Positions 1 through 5,798 of a stretch of 8,683 nt of DNA are shown in pieces. The notes beneath the pieces are model-generated. The model saw nothing but the letters and a program-made list of their open reading frames with translations, was not told the DNA's origin and ran no database searches. Position 1 is the first letter of the stretch, and every line of letters begins with the position of its first letter. A program made the position numbers and the translations under genes. Source of the DNA: Bacillota bacterium (lineage in GTDB: Bacteria > Bacillota > Clostridia > Clostridiales > Clostridiaceae); contig JAEZDX010000123.1 of the NCBI GenBank assembly GCA_023417975.1, positions 1 to 8,683 on the forward strand, written 5' to 3'.

Positions 1-380
1 CAATGAGGGGAATTGAAGCCCCCTATAGAGATATAAAAAAGAAGGTTCCTATAGCACTTTCGCTAGTAGGGCTTTCATCAAAATTCAAACAGTTTCCTAA
101 TGAGCTTTCCGGAGGAGAGCAGCAAAGAATTTCTCTTGCAAGAGCTCTTGTTAATAATCCCACAATATTGATTGCCGATGAGCCTACGGGGAATCTTGAT
201 CCGGATACAGCATCGGACATAATGAATACACTGAATGACATAAATAGGGCAGGAACTACCATTTTGATGGCTACCCATGCTAAAGATATAGTTGATACTA
301 TGAAAAAAAGAGTTGTTGCAATAGAAAAGGGAAATATAGCTAGGGATGAGGCAAGGGGGAAATACGGATATGAAGATTAA
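1..380 (+). CDS. ftsE: Cell-division ABC transporter ATP-binding protein FtsE (3' part)
   Basis: This is the C-terminal part of the cytoplasmic ATPase that pairs with FtsX. The reading frame is open at the left edge, so the ATG at 3 is an internal Met and not the start. About 126 of the usual ~228 residues are present, and Walker A lies outside the window. Counting from that Met, the visible motifs are the ABC signature LSGGEQQ (35-41), Walker B ILIADEP (55-61), the D-loop GNLD (63-66) and the switch His in MATHA (H92). The stretch from signature to D-loop, with 'NNPTILIADEPTGNLDPDTA', is typical of FtsE rather than of general LolD/MacB exporters, and the following ftsX confirms it. From family knowledge, FtsE hydrolyses ATP to drive FtsX, which activates a cell-wall hydrolase outside the membrane. 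The last 11 bases overlap ftsX, which suggests translational coupling. Confidence 0.95.
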   Translation, partial: MRGIEAPYRDIKKKVPIALSLVGLSSKFKQFPNELSGGEQQRISLARALVNNPTILIADEPTGNLDPDTASDIMNTLNDINRAGTTILMATHAKDIVDTMKKRVVAIEKGNIARDEARGKYGYED

Positions 381-1269
381 TACGTTCAAGTATTTTGCTG
401 CAGATGCTTCAAAGAGCTTGAGAAGAAATGCTACTTTAAGTTTTGCCTCAGTGATTACAGTAGCTGCTACATTATTTATTTTTGGTATATTTTTGCTTGT
501 TATGAGTAATGCAAATAAATTAATGGAATCAGTTTCTGATCAGGTTGAAATAAAGGTCTTTTTAAAGAGAGATATAACCATGATGGATCAAAGGGACATA
601 GAAAATGCTTTAAAGCAAGACAGCCAGGTTGAATCTGTAACCTTTGAAAGTGTAGATCAAGCTCTTGAAAAGTTCAAGGAAATGATGGGAGATAAGAATA
701 AAGAGCTTCTTAGCGGATATACTGATGAAAACAATCCAATGCAGGCTTCTTTTATAGTTAGATTAAAGGCTCCGGAATATGCAAGCAAGGTTGAAGACAG
801 AGTTAAAGATATGAGCGGCATCGATGAAGTTAAAAATGACAGAGATCTTGTTTCAATAATTATTTCGCTGTCAAAGGCAGTAAAATGGATAGGTTTATCA
901 ATGTTTGTACTGCTCGTGGGGGTTTCTCTGTTTCTTATAGGAAACACTATAAGACTTGCTGTGTTTGCAAGAAGGCGTGAAATAGGCATAATGAAATTTG
1001 TAGGAGCTACCGATTGGTTCATAAGATGGCCTTTTGTAATAGAAGGTATGGTTATAGGGCTAATCGGGGGAATAGTATCCAATATAGGTTTATATTCAAT
1101 TTATAAGCTTGTACTTGGTAAACTGTTAAATATGCCGATGACAATGACACTTAACTTGGTTAACTCCTCCTATGTTATTAATACACTGTTATGGCAGTTT
1201 TCCTTAGTAGGAGCAGCTATAGGTGCAATAGGCAGTATTATAGCCTTAAGAAAGTTCTTGGCGGTTTAG
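370..1269 (+). CDS. ftsX: Cell-division permease FtsX
   Basis: This is the membrane partner of FtsE, 299 aa, a normal length for Gram-positive FtsX. Predicted topology is a short cytoplasmic N-terminus, TM1 at about 22-46, a large extracellular domain at about 47-168, then TM2 (172-194), TM3 (222-247) and TM4 (272-294). The segment after TM2, with RRREIGIMKFVGA (201-213), is the MacB/FtsX-type coupling region that contacts the ATPase. The extracellular domain is where known FtsX proteins bind their hydrolase or adaptor. I chose the ATG at 370 because the strong site AAGGGGGA (353-360) lies 9 bases upstream and the resulting N-terminus MKINTFKYF fits the family. An in-frame ATG at 346 would add 8 residues (MRQGGNTD) and cannot be fully excluded. 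The gene overlaps the end of ftsE by 11 bases. Identity is near certain; only the exact start is open. Confidence 0.95.
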   Translation: MKINTFKYFAADASKSLRRNATLSFASVITVAATLFIFGIFLLVMSNANKLMESVSDQVEIKVFLKRDITMMDQRDIENALKQDSQVESVTFESVDQALEKFKEMMGDKNKELLSGYTDENNPMQASFIVRLKAPEYASKVEDRVKDMSGIDEVKNDRDLVSIIISLSKAVKWIGLSMFVLLVGVSLFLIGNTIRLAVFARRREIGIMKFVGATDWFIRWPFVIEGMVIGLIGGIVSNIGLYSIYKLVLGKLLNMPMTMTLNLVNSSYVINTLLWQFSLVGAAIGAIGSIIALRKFLAV

Positions 1270-1290
1270 CTTATATAACTCAGAACATTA

Positions 1291-1324
1291 CAAATCATGG
1301 GGTCCTTTTGGGCGCCATGATTTG
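1291..1324 (+). promoter_or_regulatory. Stem-loop between ftsX and the M23 hydrolase gene, without a U-tract
   Basis: CAAATCATGG (1291-1300) and CCATGATTTG (1315-1324) form a perfect 10-bp stem. After one G/G mismatch, bases 1302-1305 can pair with 1310-1313 (one G-T wobble) around a TTTT loop. The downstream bases, TTTGAGTATTT, are not a real U-run, so this is unlikely to be an efficient intrinsic terminator. It could attenuate read-through or be an mRNA processing or stability element that sets the ratio of FtsEX to hydrolase. Seen directly: the inverted repeat. Inferred: any function. Confidence 0.6.
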
Positions 1325-1354
1325 AGTATTTATATGTAAATTAGGGAGGTTTCT

Positions 1355-2479
1355 ATGAAGCGGGGGATAAGTTTCTTATTAGCTGGGATTCTATCTTTGT
1401 CATTGTGTATAAACACCTTTGCAGACGAAATAAAGGACAATCAAAACAAGCTCAACGATAAAAATAAAAACATAACTGAAAATAAGGATAAAATAAAAGA
1501 AATTGAAAATACTCAGAAGGATACGCAGTCTCAAATCAATTCTTTGGACTCAAAGATGAATAGCATAGCTGGAGATCTAGACAAGATAAGAAATAATATA
1601 GATGCGACCTCTGGGGATATAGTCAAGTTAAATACAGATATACAAAATAAAGCTGTTGAAGTAGATAAGCAGCAGCAGCTTATGGAAGAACGCATAAGAG
1701 CCATGTATAAGAGCGGCTCTATGGGATATATAAATATTATTTTTGGATCAAAGAGTTTTACGGATTTAGTTGAAAGAGTAGTTTTGATAGAGAAAATTGC
1801 AAGCTCGGACAAGCAGCTTATAGAAGCTTTAGAAAATAATAAGAAGCAGCTTGAAACAAAAAAGCAAGAGCTGGAGAAAAAGAAGACAAACTTATTGGGA
1901 CTTCAGTCTGAAAGTAAAGATAAAATGTCTCTTTTAGACAAGCAAAGTGATGCTAAAAAGCAATATATGAGTGAGCTGCAGAAAAATAAAAAGGAATATG
2001 AGAAGATGGTGGAAAAAGAAGAAGCCGAGTCAAAAGAGCTGGCAGCCAAAATTAAGGCACTTCAGGCTGTAAAGGTAGTGTCCAATGGAAAGCTTTATTG
2101 TGTTACAGGAAAAGCGTATACAGTAACCTCACCCTACGGCAACAGATTTCATCCTATTCTTCAGGTAAATAAATTTCACAGCGGCATCGATATAGGTGTT
2201 AACGTAGGAACTAAAATATATGCATTAAAAGATGGACAAGTTGTTTATGCCGGAACAATGAGCGGTTACGGAAATGTAGTTATGATTAATCATGGGGATA
2301 TAATAAGCCTATATGCTCATCTCTCAGCTATATCGGTTTCCGAAGGTGCAAAGGTAAAAGGCGGTGATCCTATAGCAACATCAGGCAACAGCGGACTTTC
2401 CACAGGCCCGCATCTGCATTTTGAAATAAGAAAACCAAATGGAGAAACTATAAATCCAATTAGTTATTATGTGAAATAA
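1355..2479 (+). CDS. Secreted coiled-coil M23 peptidoglycan endopeptidase (PcsB/CwlO/EnvC-like partner of FtsEX)
   Basis: A 374-aa exported cell-wall hydrolase. Residues 1-23 are a signal peptide (K2-R3, hydrophobic 5-19) with probable cleavage after TFA (21-23). Residues about 25-240 are Lys/Glu/Gln-rich and strongly coiled-coil. They are interrupted near 113-145 by RIRAMYKSGSMGYINIIFG, a hydrophobic segment seen in PcsB/CwlO-type N-terminal domains. The C-terminus (about 250-374) is an M23/LytM metallopeptidase. H275 and D279 (HSGID) and H355 (HLHF) are the expected zinc ligands, with H322 (YAHLS) and H353 as the catalytic histidines, so all key residues are present. M23 enzymes cut peptide cross-links in peptidoglycan. 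In EnvC-like relatives the domain is degenerate; here it looks active. The start has an excellent site, AGGGAGGT (1343-1350), 4 bases upstream. Lying directly after ftsEX suggests, by inference, that FtsX recruits and activates it through the coiled coil. Confidence 0.92.
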   Translation: MKRGISFLLAGILSLSLCINTFADEIKDNQNKLNDKNKNITENKDKIKEIENTQKDTQSQINSLDSKMNSIAGDLDKIRNNIDATSGDIVKLNTDIQNKAVEVDKQQQLMEERIRAMYKSGSMGYINIIFGSKSFTDLVERVVLIEKIASSDKQLIEALENNKKQLETKKQELEKKKTNLLGLQSESKDKMSLLDKQSDAKKQYMSELQKNKKEYEKMVEKEEAESKELAAKIKALQAVKVVSNGKLYCVTGKAYTVTSPYGNRFHPILQVNKFHSGIDIGVNVGTKIYALKDGQVVYAGTMSGYGNVVMINHGDIISLYAHLSAISVSEGAKVKGGDPIATSGNSGLSTGPHLHFEIRKPNGETINPISYYVK

Positions 2480-2539
2480 ATAATATATGGATTATTTAAA
2501 ATATTAGTGCTAAAATAAATAATGACTTTAAAAGGATTA

Positions 2540-2575
2540 AAGGGGCCGCTGTAAAAAGCAGCCCTTATACTTTAC
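2540..2575 (+). terminator. Probable weak intrinsic terminator after the M23 gene
   Basis: GGGCCGCT (2543-2550) can pair with AGCAGCCC (2557-2564) with a single C/A mismatch, extended outward by a G-T and an A-T pair. An alternative inner pairing is GCTG with CAGC. The following bases, TTATACTTT, are only moderately U-rich. The hairpin sits 60 bases after the stop codon and before a candidate promoter, which fits a transcript end, but read-through into the S41 gene is likely. Confidence 0.45.
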
Positions 2576-2592
2576 CGGAAAGTCAAAAAAGC

Positions 2593-2622
2593 TTGAGATA
2601 TATAAGAAGTACATAGTATATT
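2593..2622 (+). promoter_or_regulatory. Candidate sigma-A-type promoter for the S41 protease / PDZ protein pair
   Basis: TTGAGA (2593-2598) and TATATT (2617-2622) are separated by 18 bases. Each matches the consensus hexamer at 5 of 6 positions. The site lies just after the putative terminator and about 80 bases before the S41 start codon. A second, poorer pair is TTGCAT (2631-2636) with CATAAA (2655-2660). In DNA this AT-rich chance matches are common, so confidence is limited. Confidence 0.4.
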
Positions 2623-2704
2623 TCTGCCAATTGCATAATTACTTCTGAAAAAGGCATAAAATATAAAAGTATCCACTGTACTGATAAGAATAGGGGTGTA
2701 TTAA

Positions 2705-4039
2705 ATGCAGTTTAATGAAGAAAATGAGAGAAACAATGGTTTATTTAAAGGAAAGGATAGCCGCGGCATGAGCAGAAGAAACAAGATATTGCTTCTTGTT
2801 TTTATATTTATCTTCACAAATTTATGTTCTGTGTATGTGGGCAACAGGGTGGCTATCACTACTGGTGCGAAGGTGGCTGTCACCCAAGAGGATTATAAAA
2901 AGCTACAGGACTTAAGGGCTGCAGAAGGAGATAATCCGGATGTTGCCAAGGTTTTGGACCAATACGACGGTGTTCTTCAATATAAAAAGCTTTTTGACAT
3001 AAAGCAGCTTTTGGAGAAGTATTATTATAAGGATATAGACGAAAATAAATTGGTAGAAGGGGCTATAAAAGGATTGGCAGAATCTCTTCAGGACCCGTAT
3101 ACTGTATTTATGAATAAAAAAGAGTATGAGGATTTTAACACAAGTACTGTAGGAGCCTATGTTGGAGTTGGGCTTCAGGTAGGAATTAAGGATGATAAAA
3201 TAACGGTTATAGCTCCTTTCGATAAGTCCCCCGCAAAGGCAGCAGGAATTATAACCGGCGATGTTATTACAAGAGTTAATGACAAGGACGTTTCAGGTAA
3301 GGACTTGGATTTAGCAGTTTCTATGATGAAGGGTAAAGAAGGAGAAGATGTATCAATTACACTTTTCAGGGAAGGCAAAGGAAGCTTCCAAGTTACGGTT
3401 AAGAGAGCAAAAATAAATATAGAAACAGTAAAATCCGAGATGCTGTCAGGTAATATAGGGTATGTTCAACTGTCTATGTGGGATGAAAAGACGGATGAAG
3501 ACTTTATTGCAGCTGCTAAAGCTTTAAAGGATAAGGGCATGAAGGGCTTGATACTGGATTTAAGAGGAAATCCGGGCGGGCTGCTTGAAACTTGTGAAAA
3601 TATAAGCTCACAGTTTATTGATAAAGGAAAGGTAATTGTTTCACAGAAGAATAAAGCAGGGCAGGAAGACGTAAGCAAAGCCAAAGGCGGAGAGCTTCTT
3701 AAGGGCATGCCGCTTGTAGTGCTTATTGATGGCGGAACTGCCAGTGCTTCAGAAATTTTCTCGGGAATTGTAAGAGATTATAAGATAGGTACTTTAATAG
3801 GTACAAAGAGCTTTGGAAAAGGAGTAGTTCAAACTATTATCAATACTGGCGACGGAACAGCGCTTAAGGTTACTATTTCAAAATACTATACTCCTAACGG
3901 TGAAAATATCGATAAGATAGGCATAAATCCGGATATAGTAGTGGAGTATCCTAAGGAATTGGCTGAAAAACCAAATGATAGAGCTGCGGATCCTCAGTTT
4001 AACAAGGCTTTGGAGGTAATAAAAGATAAATTGAAATAA
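2705..4039 (+). CDS. Membrane-anchored S41 carboxy-terminal processing protease with PDZ domain (CtpA/CtpB type)
   Basis: A 444-aa serine protease of the tail-specific family. The charged N-terminus (about 27 residues, SRRNK before the hydrophobic part) and one membrane segment at about 28-46 predict an anchor with the protease outside the cell. After a helical region (about 60-145) comes a PDZ domain (about 150-235, with SPAKAAGIITGDVITRVND) and then the S41 core. Catalytic residues are readable: Ser347 in GGTASASEIFSG, Lys372 in KSFGKGVVQ 25 residues later, and Gln376. This is the Ser-Lys-Gln arrangement of CtpB and Prc. LDLRGNPGGLLE (284-295) is another family hallmark. The start follows AGGGGTG (2692-2698) at 6 bases. 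The PDZ membrane protein begins 16 bases downstream, suggesting one transcript. In relatives CtpB acts in sporulation signalling (SpoIVFA cleavage), while Prc and Pseudomonas CtpA degrade cell-wall hydrolases. Which substrate applies here cannot be read from sequence. Confidence 0.94.
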   Translation: MQFNEENERNNGLFKGKDSRGMSRRNKILLLVFIFIFTNLCSVYVGNRVAITTGAKVAVTQEDYKKLQDLRAAEGDNPDVAKVLDQYDGVLQYKKLFDIKQLLEKYYYKDIDENKLVEGAIKGLAESLQDPYTVFMNKKEYEDFNTSTVGAYVGVGLQVGIKDDKITVIAPFDKSPAKAAGIITGDVITRVNDKDVSGKDLDLAVSMMKGKEGEDVSITLFREGKGSFQVTVKRAKINIETVKSEMLSGNIGYVQLSMWDEKTDEDFIAAAKALKDKGMKGLILDLRGNPGGLLETCENISSQFIDKGKVIVSQKNKAGQEDVSKAKGGELLKGMPLVVLIDGGTASASEIFSGIVRDYKIGTLIGTKSFGKGVVQTIINTGDGTALKVTISKYYTPNGENIDKIGINPDIVVEYPKELAEKPNDRAADPQFNKALEVIKDKLK

Positions 4040-4055
4040 GGGGGATATTTAATTA

Positions 4056-5420
4056 ATGGATTTAGCAATATATACAGTTAAGGCAGCAGCTTCAGCAATA
4101 GTGGATCCGTCAATCGCTCCAACATTGATAATTCTAGCTCTGATCCTTTATTTTCAGAACAGGAAGACTTCAGCAATGCAAAAAGCAATAATCGGGGAGA
4201 ATATCAATTCTCCCCTTGAACTTACTGCTTCCCAGATTGTGCTCGGTATTTTCGGAGGTGTCTTGGGAAGCGTAATACTCTCATATTTCGGAGTTTTATT
4301 TGATGAGAATTCCGGAATATATATGATTTTTATATTTTCAATATTGTTAATGTTTCTTAAGCCAAGATTTATTTGTTTTTCATACTCAGGTGCCATAATA
4401 GGAGCGTTGTCTCTTATTGTTAACGACTTTTCGGTGCTTGTATACGGAAAACCGGCTATGAATGGTGCGCTGCATATAGATATAACAGCCTTAATGACCT
4501 TGGTAGGTATACTGCACGTAGTTGAAGGTCTGCTTGTAAGTGTGGATGGACACCGAGGAGCAATACCTGTATTTACAAATAGCAATGGTAAGATTGCAGG
4601 TGGTTTTGCCTTTAAAAGATATTGGCCCATACCTATTGTTATAATACTTTTGACTTTAATAAATCAGAGCTCCGGTGGGGCTGCGGATACTACCTCCATA
4701 TATACTCCTGATGGGTGGCCTTTTATAAATTTACCTTATGCACAATCCATGTTAAAGAACGCAGCAATATATATGGCACCTTTTTATGCCATGTTGGGCT
4801 ATAGCTCCATTACCTTCACAAGAACAAAAAGACAAAAGGCTGTGAGCTCTGGTATAGGAATTTTCATATATGGCGTTGTTTTAACAGGTGTTGCCCAGCT
4901 TGCTGCCTTCGGACTCATATTGAAGGTATTTGTAGTTATTTTTGCACCGCTGGCTCATGAGTTTATGTTAAGGGTGCAGAGCTACATGGAATTGAAGAAT
5001 GAACCTAAATATGTAAGCCAAACTGAAGGTATCATGGTACTGGAGGTGGCACCGAATTCACCTGCAGCTGTAATGGGGATAAAATCAGGTGATACGCTGA
5101 CTGAGATCAATAATATAAAAATAGATGATGAAAATGACGTTGTTGAAAGCATTAAGCAGACAATAAATAAAATTGTAGTTAGAATTAGAAAAGTAGACGG
5201 TACAGAAAGGCAATTCGACTATGGCAATTTCGCTGCAGGTCAGCGTTTAGGAGTAGTATTCGTACCTAGGCATGTGCCAAAGGATAGCACTGTAGTAGCC
5301 TATGACGATATGAAGTTCAAGGATTTCTTGGACAAAATCGATGAAGAAAATCCTTCAGAGAAGCAGGATTCCCATGAGGAAAAGCAAGATGACGATGATG
5401 AAAACAAGGATGATAAATAG
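4056..5420 (+). CDS. Polytopic membrane protein with C-terminal PDZ domain (MinJ/TopJ-like)
   Basis: A 454-aa protein with some eight or nine hydrophobic segments, roughly 21-33, 60-80, 88-101, 107-124, 143-162, 190-203, 236-250, 265-287 and 288-304. A PDZ domain follows at about 320-405, with GIMVLEVAPNSPAAVMGIKSGD at its ligand-binding loop. The last 30 residues (about 425-454) are a very acidic, low-complexity tail rich in Asp, Glu and Lys, with EKQD twice. It belongs to the same general class as Bacillus MinJ (YvjD), which lies in a comparable neighbourhood near ctpB and uvrB and links MinD to DivIVA at the septum. The architecture and context support that relation, but I cannot confirm orthology. 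The start follows AAGGGGG (4038-4044), which touches the S41 stop codon. A polar localisation or division-scaffold role is inference. No protease motif is evident in the membrane part. Confidence 0.82.
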   Translation: MDLAIYTVKAAASAIVDPSIAPTLIILALILYFQNRKTSAMQKAIIGENINSPLELTASQIVLGIFGGVLGSVILSYFGVLFDENSGIYMIFIFSILLMFLKPRFICFSYSGAIIGALSLIVNDFSVLVYGKPAMNGALHIDITALMTLVGILHVVEGLLVSVDGHRGAIPVFTNSNGKIAGGFAFKRYWPIPIVIILLTLINQSSGGAADTTSIYTPDGWPFINLPYAQSMLKNAAIYMAPFYAMLGYSSITFTRTKRQKAVSSGIGIFIYGVVLTGVAQLAAFGLILKVFVVIFAPLAHEFMLRVQSYMELKNEPKYVSQTEGIMVLEVAPNSPAAVMGIKSGDTLTEINNIKIDDENDVVESIKQTINKIVVRIRKVDGTERQFDYGNFAAGQRLGVVFVPRHVPKDSTVVAYDDMKFKDFLDKIDEENPSEKQDSHEEKQDDDDENKDDK

Positions 5421-5481
5421 TGGTTTCAAAAGCTGAATTATAATAGGATTTGGCAATTAATAGGACAAATATTCATAGATG

Positions 5482-5542
5482 AACCGAAGTTTGGTATAGA
5501 TGTGTAAACACACACCTTTTATATCCGAACTTCGGTTTTTTT
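5482..5542 (+). terminator. Strong intrinsic terminator after the PDZ protein gene
   Basis: AACCGAAGTTTGG (5482-5494) pairs with CCGAACTTCGGTT (5525-5537) over 13 bp with one G-T wobble, and the stem runs into a T7 tract (5536-5542). The 30-base loop can fold further: TATA (5495-5498) with TATA (5520-5523), and TGTGT (5501-5505) with ACACA (5510-5514). There is no matching A-run on the left side, so it should act only on + strand transcription. It separates the S41/PDZ unit from the uvr operon. Confidence 0.9.
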
Positions 5543-5646
5543 ATGCTGCGCTAACTTGTTCGGACTTTGCCATAACTTACTTGTGGACTATAAAAATTAA
5601 TTGGAATAAAATAAGCTATAGAAATTTTAAATTATATAGGAATATG

Positions 5647-5675
5647 TTGACATATAAAATGACTAAGTATAAAAT
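5647..5675 (+). promoter_or_regulatory. Sigma-A-type promoter of uvrB-uvrA
   Basis: A perfect -35 hexamer TTGACA (5647-5652), a 17-base spacer and TAAAAT (5670-5675, 5 of 6 to consensus) form the best promoter match in the window. Transcription would start near 5682, inside or beside the LexA box, giving a leader of roughly 115 bases. A perfect TATAAT at 5728-5733 could be a second start, but its -35 region (around 5704-5710) is poor. Confidence 0.72.
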
Positions 5676-5683
5676 AATAACAT

Positions 5684-5697
5684 CGAACAAATATTCG
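5684..5697 (+). promoter_or_regulatory. LexA (SOS) operator of the uvrBA operon
   Basis: CGAACAAATATTCG matches the Gram-positive LexA/DinR box pattern CGAAC-N4-GTTCG in all but one of the ten fixed positions (A for G at 5693). Its first base lies 9 bases beyond the end of the predicted -10 hexamer, so bound LexA would cover the transcription start. uvrB and uvrA are well-known SOS genes in Bacillus and relatives, so the location agrees with the sequence match. Repression by LexA and induction after DNA damage are inferred. Confidence 0.8.
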
Positions 5698-5798
5698 TAC
5701 ATGTGATTACTTATTGAAAAATTAGGATATAATCATAATGGATGTTTTGAATAGTTAGTTTCTAGTTATTACAAATTTGTTAATACGGAGATGGTGGT

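Larger units (their letters stand above)
5543..5798 (+). other. Leader region of uvrB (part of the 378-base gene-free stretch 5421-5798)
   Basis: The gene-free stretch from 5421 to 5798 holds, in order, a short AT-rich spacer, the terminator at 5482-5542, about 100 bases of AT-rich DNA in which I see nothing specific (5543-5646), the uvrB promoter and LexA box (5647-5697), and a roughly 100-base AT-rich leader. The leader contains a second TATAAT (5728-5733) with no convincing -35 at the right distance. GGAG (5787-5790), 8 bases before the ATG at 5799, is the likely uvrB ribosome binding site. I see no riboswitch-like fold or RNA gene. Confidence 0.6.

Noticed and set aside
346..369. Upstream ATG at 346 as the start of ftsX
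   Set aside because: The ATG at 370 has the stronger and better-spaced ribosome binding site and gives the family-typical N-terminus; the extra 8 residues are polar and unlike FtsX. Not completely excluded.
1291..1335. Intrinsic terminator after ftsX
   Set aside because: The stem is good but there is no U-tract after it, so it is listed as a stem-loop of unknown role.
2786..2827. S41 protein as a lipoprotein (Cys41 after the hydrophobic stretch)
   Set aside because: The residue before Cys is Leu, not Gly, Ala or Ser, so it is not a lipobox; a membrane anchor fits better.
4509..4560. HVVEG / HEFML motifs in the PDZ membrane protein as a site-2-protease active site
   Set aside because: There is no HExxH motif and no paired distal Asp motif, so a zinc metalloprotease cannot be supported.
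5500..5706. 68-codon open frame on the + strand between the PDZ gene and uvrB
   Set aside because: It starts inside the terminator loop, runs through the terminator, the uvrB promoter and the LexA box, has no ribosome binding site, and its translation looks like unselected AT-rich sequence.
5728..5733. Perfect TATAAT as the main uvrB promoter
   Set aside because: TTGAAA lies only 8 bases upstream and the correct -35 distance holds a poor match; the 5647-5675 promoter is better. Kept as a possible secondary start only.
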